Shown here: positions 17,289 through 24,585 of the stretch, in pieces
Position numbering within the stretch: position 1 is the first letter of the stretch
How the letters are laid out: every line of letters begins with the position of its first letter
Source: Anaerostipes sp.
GTDB lineage: Bacteria > Bacillota > Clostridia > Lachnospirales > Lachnospiraceae
Assembly (NCBI RefSeq): GCF_018381315.1
Contig: NZ_JAGZSD010000003.1
Location: 62,001 to 126,000 of the forward strand
Direction: 5' to 3'
Length of the DNA stretch: 64,000 bases
Notes under the pieces: generated by a model
Told to the model about the DNA's origin: nothing
Database searches by the model: none
The model's input: only the letters and a program-made list of their open reading frames with translations
Program-made: the position numbers and the translations under genes

Positions 17289-20200
17289 TTACAGATCAAA
17301 TAAGGAAAGCTGTTCTGCCTCCGGCTGCTTTTTCCCGGCGGACTCATTTTTTCTGTATTTTTGTGGCAGGGCGGAAAGAAATTCAGAAGTTTCTTTCCGT
17401 GTTATAAGAATTAATTCCTCTTTTGCCCGTGTCATGCCTACAAAAAATAAACGGCGCTCTTCTTCTTTGTCCGCCGGATGCAGGGGTGATTCCAAGGGAA
17501 TACTGCCCTGTTTCACACCGCTTATAAACACTACCGGGAATTCCAAGCCTTTTGAGCCATGGAGTGTCATCAGAGTAACCGCATCCGAGGTATATTCCTT
17601 TTCGCCGTTCCGCTTCAAATCTCCCTCCGTACCAAGCAGAAGGTTTGACAGAAAGGCTGCCATATTTTCATGGAACAGAGTCATCTTACCAAGGCACAGC
17701 AGAGCTTCATCTTCTGTGAGACTGTTCTTTTCCATCCAAAGCTTCAGGAGTGCACCGGGTGTTTCTGTATGTATAAGAGATTTGAACTCCTCCAAAAATT
17801 CTCCGCAGCCAGGAAAAGATTTCAGGGCGATTGAGAGGGCCTTTGTATTTTTTTCATCCAAAAGATACCGGAAAAAGGAGACGGTTCCTTTAACCTTCTC
17901 ATCTTCAAGAAAGCTGTCCTGTCCGGTGATGACACAGGGGATGCTTTCCTGTCTCAGACATTTTTCAATGGCTCTGGCCTGATGGTGGGTCCGGTATAAT
18001 ATGGCAATATCCCCAAAGCCCCGTGGCTTTTCTGTCTTAACTGCATAATTCTGGGCGTCCATCATATCCATCCCTCCGGTGAGCCGGTTGATCTCCTTGG
18101 CGATAAATATGGCTTCTGACCAGTCGTTTTGGGAAGTGATGACACGGACCGGTTTTCCGCTGCTTTTCACTGCGGAAAGATACCGTTCTTCCCCTGGATT
18201 TTCGCTGATAACAGAAAGGGCAGAGCCGATGATCTCCGGTGTGGAACGATAATTCTTTCTTAAGTAAATCATCTTCAGATCAGGTATCTCTTCTCTCAGC
18301 CGGTCAAAACACCGGGCATCAGATCCCCGGAAGCCATAGATTGACTGATCGGGATCTCCGATGACAAACAGTTCTTTTCCATGACGAAACCATGAGAGGA
18401 CCAGGCGGAACTGAATGTCATTCATATCCTGCATTTCATCTACAAGAAGATAAGAGAATTGTCCGGTGCCTTCAGGTCCTGCATCGGTCTGCTCCAGTAC
18501 TTTCAAGAGCAGGTCATCAAAATCAGCAAGACCCAGTTCTTTCATGACTTCCTGATAACAATCCGCTTCCTCTTTTGACGCAGACTCCTGTCCTTTTATA
18601 TTATTTTTATAGCTGGAGATATGTTTTAAGAAGTCCTTTGGCTTTTGAGGAGATCCTAAACGTATAAGTGCTTCCTCCGCTGCTTCCAAAAGTTCTGCAT
18701 TGTCTGCCAAAACAATCTCTTCTCCGCGCTGCCTGAGCAGATTAAGACAGATAGAGTGAAAGGTCCCGATCGTCATGTCTTTTGCATATGTATCTTTTGC
18801 CAGCCTCTTTTTCAGACGTTCTCTCATCTCGAAGGCGGCCTGATTGGTAAATGTGACGGCAGTGATCTGTGACGGAGAGATATTTCGCTCATTGACAAGA
18901 TAAGCAATCTTGTCAACCAGAGTCTTTGTTTTTCCCGTTCCCGGACCGGCGATCACCGCTACTGCTTTGTGCTCAGTGACAACAGCTTCTCTCTGTTCTT
19001 CATTATCCCCAGTGTCTTTTTGCTTCTTTTCCGATGCCGGTTTAGCCGCAGCATTCTTTTCTTGTCTGATGATTTTCTTTTTCTTCTTTTTGGGTTCCTG
19101 GGCAGCTGCGATGCCCAGGGTGTCAAAAAAAGTCATCTGTCCGTTGATTGCATCAATCTCTTCTTTTTCTATGAGATGGATCTTTCCATATTCTCCGTCA
19201 AATCCCGGCTCACGGCGGACCTCCTTATTCCTCAGGCGCCGGATACCTTCTTCCACACAGGCGCCTGCGCTGTGACGGATATCTTCTAAAGGCGCTTCAC
19301 GCAAAATATAAAATTCCGGTCCAAGCTCCGCCAGCATTTTTTCAAATTGGGCATTTACTTTTTTGCCGGCAGCCGACATGCCTGTGGAGGCGCCGATCAC
19401 CTCAGGAAGAGGGACAAGGCTTTCAAATGGTTTTGCCCCCTCTTTCAGGAATCCTTCTCCCCGGTCTGCCAGTTGTTCTACGCGGTGCTGAACTCCGATG
19501 GTTATTTTCTTTCCGCAGACAGGACAGATTCCGCCGTATTGTTCTGTCTCAGAAGGGGTCAGCACCAGACTGCATTTTCTGTGGCCGTCAAAATGATACT
19601 TGCCTTCCTCCGGGAAGAACTCAATGGTGCCGTAAAGACCTTTTCCGGTCTGAATTGCTTCTGTCAGTGACGGATAAGAAAGATCAATATCCATCAGATT
19701 AGCTTCCCGCCCGAGTTTGCCGGGGGAATGAGCATCTGAGTTGGAGATCAGCTGGAAGGAATCCAATGCAGACAGTCTCCAGTTCATAGGAGGATCGGAG
19801 GATAAACCGGTCTCCAGGGCGTGAATGTGAGAGGTCAGATCCCCAAAACATTCTTCAATGGTGTCAAAGCCTGAAAAAGCACCGAAAAGAGAAAAGTGGG
19901 GAGTCCATATGTGTGCAGGAACCAGTATAGAATCCGGAGAAATATCCAGAAGGATTTCCAGCAGATCTCTGCTGTCCAGTCCTAAGATCGGCCTGCCGTC
20001 AGAGTGAATATTGCCGATGGTCTCCAGCTTGGCTGAAACTCTTGCAGCAGCATCCAGACCCGGCAGCAGAATCAGATTATGGATCTTTCTTGTCTTATCG
20101 TTCTTTTTATAAATGGAACTAATTTCACCGGTAATGACAAAACGAGGCTTTTGCTCATCTGAAGTGATTCCGTCCCGGATTCTGTATTCTTCCTTTAAAA

Positions 20201-20390
20201 CGTAAAGGCCTTCTTCTGCAGGCTCCAGTTTTTCTGTCAATTCTTCTCTCCAGGCCGGATGGGTAAAATCACCGGTTCCTACGATGTCGATTCCTTTTCT
20301 TCTGGCCCACAGATCCAGATGTTCCGGATCACAGTCTTTGCTGGTAGCCCTGGAATATTTGGAATGGATATGTAAATCTGCAATGTACAT
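17289..20390 (-). CDS. PHP/EndoQ-like nuclease fused to UvrD-type DNA helicase
   Basis: A 1033-residue two-part protein. Residues 1 to about 420 are a PHP domain of the TIGR00375/endonuclease Q type: metal-ligand motifs ADLHIHS, GTGDFTHPAW, FVITGEISS, VPAHIWTPHFSLFG and NSDAHSPG, then a zinc-type CPVCGKKITIGVQHRVEQLADR segment. A Lys-rich linker leads to an SF1 helicase from about 480: Q-motif, Walker A AGPGTGKTKTLVDKI, motif II LLVDEMQDMND, GDPDQSIYGFRG, LRKNYRST, TLHGSKGLEFPVVF and VGMTRAKEEL. EndoQ nicks DNA 5' of deaminated bases, so a nick-and-unwind repair enzyme is the natural inference. The second of two consecutive ATGs (20390) has better spacing to AGGAGG. Confidence 0.9.
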   Translation of the reverse strand: MYIADLHIHSKYSRATSKDCDPEHLDLWARRKGIDIVGTGDFTHPAWREELTEKLEPAEEGLYVLKEEYRIRDGITSDEQKPRFVITGEISSIYKKNDKTRKIHNLILLPGLDAAARVSAKLETIGNIHSDGRPILGLDSRDLLEILLDISPDSILVPAHIWTPHFSLFGAFSGFDTIEECFGDLTSHIHALETGLSSDPPMNWRLSALDSFQLISNSDAHSPGKLGREANLMDIDLSYPSLTEAIQTGKGLYGTIEFFPEEGKYHFDGHRKCSLVLTPSETEQYGGICPVCGKKITIGVQHRVEQLADRGEGFLKEGAKPFESLVPLPEVIGASTGMSAAGKKVNAQFEKMLAELGPEFYILREAPLEDIRHSAGACVEEGIRRLRNKEVRREPGFDGEYGKIHLIEKEEIDAINGQMTFFDTLGIAAAQEPKKKKKKIIRQEKNAAAKPASEKKQKDTGDNEEQREAVVTEHKAVAVIAGPGTGKTKTLVDKIAYLVNERNISPSQITAVTFTNQAAFEMRERLKKRLAKDTYAKDMTIGTFHSICLNLLRQRGEEIVLADNAELLEAAEEALIRLGSPQKPKDFLKHISSYKNNIKGQESASKEEADCYQEVMKELGLADFDDLLLKVLEQTDAGPEGTGQFSYLLVDEMQDMNDIQFRLVLSWFRHGKELFVIGDPDQSIYGFRGSDARCFDRLREEIPDLKMIYLRKNYRSTPEIIGSALSVISENPGEERYLSAVKSSGKPVRVITSQNDWSEAIFIAKEINRLTGGMDMMDAQNYAVKTEKPRGFGDIAILYRTHHQARAIEKCLRQESIPCVITGQDSFLEDEKVKGTVSFFRYLLDEKNTKALSIALKSFPGCGEFLEEFKSLIHTETPGALLKLWMEKNSLTEDEALLCLGKMTLFHENMAAFLSNLLLGTEGDLKRNGEKEYTSDAVTLMTLHGSKGLEFPVVFISGVKQGSIPLESPLHPADKEEERRLFFVGMTRAKEELILITRKETSEFLSALPQKYRKNESAGKKQPEAEQLSLFDL

Positions 20391-20420
20391 CATGACCTCC
20401 TTCTCTTGTAATCTAAAAAC

Positions 20421-20449
20421 AATACAGCTGTAATGAACAAAACAGACAA
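20421..20449 (-). promoter_or_regulatory. Candidate promoter of the nuclease-helicase gene
   Basis: Minus-strand -35 TTGTCT (20444-20449), 17-bp spacer, -10 TGTATT (20421-20426), about 30 nt before the gene's AGGAGG site. Confidence 0.45.
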
Positions 20450-20470
20450 TCCAAAAAGATCATCTGTTTT
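20439..20470 (-). terminator. Weak terminator-like hairpin after the small membrane gene
   Basis: AAAACAGA and TCTGTTTT pair across a 16-nt loop, giving a T-rich 3' side on the minus strand. It overlaps the next gene's -35. AT-rich and therefore uncertain. Confidence 0.35.
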
Positions 20471-20488
20471 ATGCAGCTGCCTATAAAA

Positions 20489-20884
20489 TTATTTGTAAAA
20501 CTTAATCGAAATCAGGTACAGCAGCGGAAATACGAATCCGCCCAGGGTGGACATGATAAAGCCATTTACATAGATGTTAAACCCAAAGGTGATAACAGCA
20601 GCTATGAGCAGTCCGACAGCAAGCTTAAAGCAAGTCTCGCTCATCCTATAATGCTTGGATGCCCTCAAACCATAAAAACAGCATATGATCTCAAACAGAC
20701 CAAAGATGATACCAACTGCGAAATAAACAGTCAGGATATCACTGGATTTGTTTACCTGTTCCATAGCCAGATTCATCAGTTTGTCGCTGGTCAGAAGCGA
20801 AATATTAGAAAAAGCATTCAGCAATCCGGCAATCAATAAAATGATGCTCATGACCTTTAACATCGTATTTTTTTTATTGTTCAT
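20489..20884 (-). CDS. Small multi-pass membrane protein, function unknown
   Basis: A 131-residue protein with four hydrophobic segments (about 10-27, 48-68, 84-105 and 108-127) and short basic loops; I recognise no family motif. It begins MNNKKNTMLKVMSIILLIAG and ends YLISIKFYK. TAGGAG lies 7 nt before the ATG. It follows the metal permease by 56 nt on the same strand; that gap contains an 8-bp hairpin (GAATGTTT/AAACATTC, 20927-20950) without a T-run and a possible -10 (TAAAAT). Linkage to metal transport is therefore unclear. Confidence 0.75.
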   Translation of the reverse strand: MNNKKNTMLKVMSIILLIAGLLNAFSNISLLTSDKLMNLAMEQVNKSSDILTVYFAVGIIFGLFEIICCFYGLRASKHYRMSETCFKLAVGLLIAAVITFGFNIYVNGFIMSTLGGFVFPLLYLISIKFYK

Positions 20885-20940
20885 ATATTTCTCCTAACTT
20901 GTCGATAATGAAATTATTTTATCACAGAATGTTTTGGAAA

Positions 20941-21762
20941 TCAAACATTCTTACCGAAAACCATTCTCAGGAAACGGAAAACAAGGAATCCGCATAAGTT
21001 GGCAATGACGATGCTGGCTCCTGCCGGTGAAGAACATAAATAGGAGGCGGACAGGCCCACGCAAAAGCAGAGAACAGACAGACATCCTGAGCAGATGACA
21101 ACTCCACGGAAGCTCTTAAAAAGCTGCATTGCTGTCAGTGCCGGGAAGATAACCAGGCTGGAGATCAGCATTGCCCCCATCATTCTCATGCCGATGACAA
21201 TGGTTACAGCAGTTAAAATAGCCAGCAGAGAATTGTAAAAAGAAACATTCACACCTGATGCCCTGGAAAAACTTTCGTCAAAGGTAACCGCAAATATTTT
21301 ATGGTAGCAAAAGAAAAACAGGACCAGAACTGCTGCACTCAGTATGACACTGAATCTGACGTCCTCTTTGCTCATGGCCAGGATACTTCCGAACATATAG
21401 CTGTATACATCCATATTCATACCGGAAGTAAAGGAAGTTACCAAAACTCCGGCTGCCAGTGCAGAGGCTGACATGACGGCTATCGCCGCATCACTGCTGA
21501 TCCGGTCGCTTTCTGTTATCTTCAGCAGAAAAAATGCTGCAATAATGACTACAGGAATGGAAAGCTTTAAAGGAGCAATACCAAATGCTACAGCGATGGA
21601 GAGAGCCCCAAATGATACATGGGACAGTCCGTCTCCGATCATGGAAAACTTTTTCAGCACAAGGCTTACACCCAAAAGCGCCGCGCACAGTGAGATTAAA
21701 ATACCTACAATAAAGGCTCTTATAATGAACGGATATGAGAGCATCTCCTTAAATAATTCCAT
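20941..21762 (-). CDS. znuB: Metal (zinc/manganese-type) ABC transporter permease
   Basis: A 273-residue permease of the ZnuB/MtsC family with about eight membrane segments. Diagnostic sequences are LLGVSLVLKKFSMIGDGLSHVSFGALSIA and VIGMRMMGAMLISSLVIFPALTAM. The frame is open to 21840, but GGAGGTG 7 nt before the ATG at 21762 and the usual family N terminus (MELFKEMLSYPFIIRA) fix the start inside the end of the ATPase gene (14-nt overlap). It is the third gene of the binding protein-ATPase-permease operon. Zinc is the likeliest substrate given the binding protein. Confidence 0.92.
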   Translation of the reverse strand: MELFKEMLSYPFIIRAFIVGILISLCAALLGVSLVLKKFSMIGDGLSHVSFGALSIAVAFGIAPLKLSIPVVIIAAFFLLKITESDRISSDAAIAVMSASALAAGVLVTSFTSGMNMDVYSYMFGSILAMSKEDVRFSVILSAAVLVLFFFCYHKIFAVTFDESFSRASGVNVSFYNSLLAILTAVTIVIGMRMMGAMLISSLVIFPALTAMQLFKSFRGVVICSGCLSVLCFCVGLSASYLCSSPAGASIVIANLCGFLVFRFLRMVFGKNV

Positions 21763-22462
21763 GGACAGCACCTCCGTTGATGGTCTGATAGTATTCGGAT
21801 CTTCGGTAGCTTTCTGCAGTTCCGAAAAAGTAGTCTTCATGGCCTATATGGAGAATATGATCTGCATCCGCTAAGGCGTTGGAAAGATCATGAGATACCA
21901 TTAAAATTGCCATCCCATCTTCCTGGTTAAGCTTCTTTAACAAACGGTAAAGCTCTTTTGAGGCAGCCGGGTCCAGACCGGTGACCGGTTCGTCCAGTAC
22001 AAGCAGATGGTCAGAAGCACATAATGCTCTGGCAAGAAGAACTCTCTGCTGTTGGCCGCCGGAGAGTTCCCTGTAGCAGGTCTTAGAAAGTTCCAGTATC
22101 CCCAGCTTTTTCAGCTGACCTAAAGCCGCAAATTTCTCTTTCTTTGTGTAAAAAGGCCTGTACTTTTTTTTACTGAGAAAACCAGATAAAACAACTTCCA
22201 TGGCAGTGGCGGGAAAGCTTTTCTGCATTTCTGTCTGCTGCGGAAGATATCCGATGCCGTTTTCCGGCAGATTTTTATAAATTTTTCCCGATACCGGGTG
22301 CACAAGTCCAAGCAGTGTTTTGACAAAAGTACTTTTGCCGGAACCGTTCTGTCCGATTACCGAGATATAAGATCCGCTCTCTATCTTCATATTCAAATCT
22401 TTTACGATGACATGTCCGTCATATCCAAGATCCACATGGCTGCATGTTATGATTGAAGTCAT
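21749..22462 (-). CDS. znuC: Metal ABC transporter ATP-binding protein
   Basis: A 237-residue ATPase of the ZnuC type. It shows Walker A GQNGSGKSTFVKTLLGL, Q-loop YLPQQTEM, signature ELSGGQQQRVLLARAL, Walker B LLVLDEPVTGLDP and the switch His in MVSHD. It overlaps the binding-protein gene by 4 nt and the permease gene by 14 nt. Confidence 0.94.
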   Translation of the reverse strand: MTSIITCSHVDLGYDGHVIVKDLNMKIESGSYISVIGQNGSGKSTFVKTLLGLVHPVSGKIYKNLPENGIGYLPQQTEMQKSFPATAMEVVLSGFLSKKKYRPFYTKKEKFAALGQLKKLGILELSKTCYRELSGGQQQRVLLARALCASDHLLVLDEPVTGLDPAASKELYRLLKKLNQEDGMAILMVSHDLSNALADADHILHIGHEDYFFGTAESYRRSEYYQTINGGAVHGII

Positions 22463-23409
22463 TTGCTCAGTCCTTTCTCCAGATTCTTCACATTTTTCTT
22501 CATCAGATCCAGATAGGTGACGCCTTGCTCAAACTGGAGCTTTGTCACAGTGTGGCAAGAATAAAAAGTTACGGCTTCTGCACCTGATGCCTCGCAGATC
22601 ACGTCTGCAATCTTGCTGCTGCCAAAATCCATGTGATAAACTACAGGAATTTTTTCTTTTTTTACAAGCTGAATCAAATATGACAGTGTCCGGGAGCTCG
22701 GTTCGGATTCCTCGCTGCATCCTGGAAATGCCGCCCTGTAGGAGAGACCATATTCGTCTGTAAAATAACGCATCGGAAATTTATCCCCGAAAACCATTAC
22801 TTTTCGGTTTCCATGCTTTACGGTTTCCCGGAATTCCTGATCCAACGCTTTCAGTTTACTTAAGTATTCTTTTGTGTTTTCTTTATAAAATCCCGCATTT
22901 TGAGGATCCTTTTCAGTAAGGACAGCACAGATTTTTTTTACGATTATTTGAGCATTCACAGGAGAAGTCCAGATATGCTCATCATATTCCGTCTCCCCTT
23001 CTTCTTCCTTTGGAAGACTCATGCCCTCTGTCACTTCTTCCTCCACCGGATGGACAGAATTCATAAAAGCATAAGAAATCTGACGGCTGTTTTTATGAGA
23101 TTTCATCACTTTTTGAACCCAATATTCCATAGCCCCGCCGTTGTATAAAAAGATATCTGCTTTTTGTATTGCAATCAGGTCGGCGGGGGTCGGTTCAAAG
23201 GTATGGCTGTCTTTTCCGGCGGAGACAATCATCTTTATATTGACTTTATCCTTTCCGATCTGTCTTACAAAATCATAATAAGGGAAAATTGTAGTTACTA
23301 TATTCAGTTTCTCTAAGTCGCTGCTTTTTGTATCTTTTTCGGACCTGCACCCTGTCAGTACAGCCAGGGAAACAGTAAAGCAGAGCAATAAGGCTGTCCA
23401 TCGTTTCAC
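22459..23409 (-). CDS. znuA: Zinc-type ABC transporter substrate-binding lipoprotein
   Basis: A 316-residue cluster A-1 binding protein. The signal peptide ends in lipobox LTGC (Cys about residue 21). Metal-site motifs include DSHTFEPTPAD (first His), DEHIWTSP (second His) and the Clostridia-type FGDKFPMRYFTDEYGLSYRAAFPGC followed by EPSSRT. The acidic loop EEEVTEGMSLPKEEEGETEYDEH stands where other ZnuA proteins carry a His-rich loop. The start is GTG at 23409 with AAAGGAAG upstream. Zinc is favoured over manganese by the motif set, but specificity is inferred. Confidence 0.9.
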   Translation of the reverse strand: MKRWTALLLCFTVSLAVLTGCRSEKDTKSSDLEKLNIVTTIFPYYDFVRQIGKDKVNIKMIVSAGKDSHTFEPTPADLIAIQKADIFLYNGGAMEYWVQKVMKSHKNSRQISYAFMNSVHPVEEEVTEGMSLPKEEEGETEYDEHIWTSPVNAQIIVKKICAVLTEKDPQNAGFYKENTKEYLSKLKALDQEFRETVKHGNRKVMVFGDKFPMRYFTDEYGLSYRAAFPGCSEESEPSSRTLSYLIQLVKKEKIPVVYHMDFGSSKIADVICEASGAEAVTFYSCHTVTKLQFEQGVTYLDLMKKNVKNLEKGLSK

Positions 23410-23444
23410 TGGAAACTTCCTTTCTTTACTTTATCTAATTGAAT

Positions 23445-23473
23445 ATGATAGCAGGAAAAACCAAGGATTGCAA
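23445..23473 (-). promoter_or_regulatory. Promoter of the zinc-type ABC operon
   Basis: Minus-strand -35 TTGCAA (23468-23473), 17-bp spacer, -10 TATCAT (23445-23450), about 35 nt before the GTG start. I see no clear Fur/Zur-type palindrome. Confidence 0.6.
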
Positions 23474-23584
23474 ATTCTGCTTGGCTCATATTCTTTTAAA
23501 ATAGGCAATACATCCATTCTTTCCAGATTGAAGGCCTTGTATTCCAGGACAGATCATGTTTTTCTTTCTACAGAGGACGAAAGT

Positions 23585-23613
23585 TTGTATTTTTTGCCGA
23601 AATATCTTATACT
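23585..23613 (+). promoter_or_regulatory. Promoter of the 23645 membrane-protein gene
   Basis: -35 TTGTAT (23585-23590), 17-bp spacer, -10 TATACT (23608-23613), followed by a AAAGGAG site and the ATG at 23645. Confidence 0.65.
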
Positions 23614-23644
23614 GGTGTCTTAAAGGAGAAAGGGGAACTTTTTT

Positions 23645-24073
23645 ATGAATCAAGACACATTAAAGGAAAAACAGCTCAAGGACCGGGGAACTGCGCTTAT
23701 GCATGGTATTTTCCTCATGTCTCTGATGCTTATGGCAGATACATATCTGAGGACAAGAAGCTACATTCTGATTGATGGAATATGGGATAACACTTTTATT
23801 ATTATTGTGGCTTTCACTGTTATCTGTCTGGAGATGATCTTAAAGAATGCTTTTGATCTGAGGGATCCTGTGTGGACTGCATTGGCAGCAGCCATGGGGA
23901 TCGGCTGTCTGGGCGTATTCTTAAGTCAGGCCTACCTGATCTTTTTCAGCAGGGACAGTTTCTTTCTGATCACAGAATCCATATCCAGCAATGGATTTTT
24001 TCTGATATCTTCTGCACTCGGCATACTTGTAGCTATATCTTATTTTATGAAACGGAATATCTTGAAAAAATAA
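23645..24073 (+). CDS. Small four-helix membrane protein, function unknown
   Basis: A 142-residue protein with a hydrophilic, Lys-rich N terminus (MNQDTLKEKQLKDRG) and four predicted membrane segments (about 20-35, 48-65, 78-99 and 113-135). It ends in a basic tail (MKRNILKK). This layout is seen in many short Firmicutes membrane proteins of unknown function, sometimes paired with XRE or PadR regulators, but no such partner lies next to it. It has its own promoter and terminator, so it is a single-gene unit. Confidence 0.75.
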   Translation: MNQDTLKEKQLKDRGTALMHGIFLMSLMLMADTYLRTRSYILIDGIWDNTFIIIVAFTVICLEMILKNAFDLRDPVWTALAAAMGIGCLGVFLSQAYLIFFSRDSFFLITESISSNGFFLISSALGILVAISYFMKRNILKK

Positions 24074-24111
24074 AACAAGACGGAGCCCTCAGACTCCGTC
24101 TTGTTTTATTT
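24068..24111. terminator. Bidirectional terminator between membrane gene and csoR
   Basis: An 18-bp perfect stem AAATAAAACAAGACGGAG with its complement around an 8-nt loop. The A-rich and T-rich ends serve both convergent genes; it includes the csoR stop codon. Confidence 0.92.
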
Positions 24112-24369
24112 GGCGAACTTATCGATGAGTTCCACCAGTTCATCGACCTTTTCATCCCCTTTATTTTCTGCCAGGGCCTCGGCAATGCAGCCTTTCATAT
24201 GTGCCCGTAAAATCTCTTTGTTTGTTTTTCGTATAATCGCTTCGGTCGCCATCAGCTGGTTGGAGATATCCATACAGTACCGGTCTTCCTCCACCATTTT
24301 TAAAATTCCGTCGATCTGGCCCCTGGCGGTTTTTAAAAGTCTTGTAATCTGAGCTCTGTCTGCCTGCAT
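24106..24369 (-). CDS. csoR: Copper-sensing transcriptional repressor CsoR
   Basis: An 87-residue all-helical repressor of the CsoR/RcnR (DUF156) family. The Cu(I)-binding triad is visible: Cys in DRYCMDISNQL, then His and Cys in RAHMKGCIAEA (His-x3-Cys). Copper binding releases CsoR from its operator. GGGAGG precedes the ATG, 9 nt after the copA stop, so it is made from the copA message and would control it through a negative feedback loop. A matching G/C-tract palindrome lies at the copA promoter. Confidence 0.93.
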   Translation of the reverse strand: MQADRAQITRLLKTARGQIDGILKMVEEDRYCMDISNQLMATEAIIRKTNKEILRAHMKGCIAEALAENKGDEKVDELVELIDKFAK

Positions 24370-24378
24370 AATTCCTCC

Positions 24379-24585
24379 CTACTGGATACCTGTCACCTGA
24401 TATCCGGCATCTTCTACAGCCTGCTTCAGTGTTTCGTCACTGACTTCTTTTTTTAATTCCACGCATGCATTTTTGTCATCAAGACTTACCACTGCGTTTA
24501 CACCGTCAAGCTTGTTCAGTGCATCGGTCACATGCTTTACACAATGTTCACACATCATTCCGTCAATTGTAATGGTCTTTTTCAT
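24379..24585 (-). CDS. Possible internally initiated CopZ-like copper chaperone (nested in copA)
   Basis: In frame within copA, GAGGAGG is followed 8 nt later by ATG (24585) at the exact first residue of the C-terminal HMA domain (MKKTITIDGMMCEHC). Translation from here would give a 68-residue protein of standard CopZ size and ending at the copA stop. The ribosome site is formed by Glu codons of the linker, so it could be chance, but its placement at the domain boundary is striking. It may be made alongside the full pump; this is inference. Confidence 0.5.
   Translation of the reverse strand: MKKTITIDGMMCEHCVKHVTDALNKLDGVNAVVSLDDKNACVELKKEVSDETLKQAVEDAGYQVTGIQ

Noticed and set aside
17284..17982. 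232-codon plus-strand frame
   Set aside because: Antisense of the UvrD-type helicase motifs; no start signals.
23410..23640. Zur/Fur box in the metal transporter promoter region
   Set aside because: No inverted repeat of sufficient quality could be found by eye.
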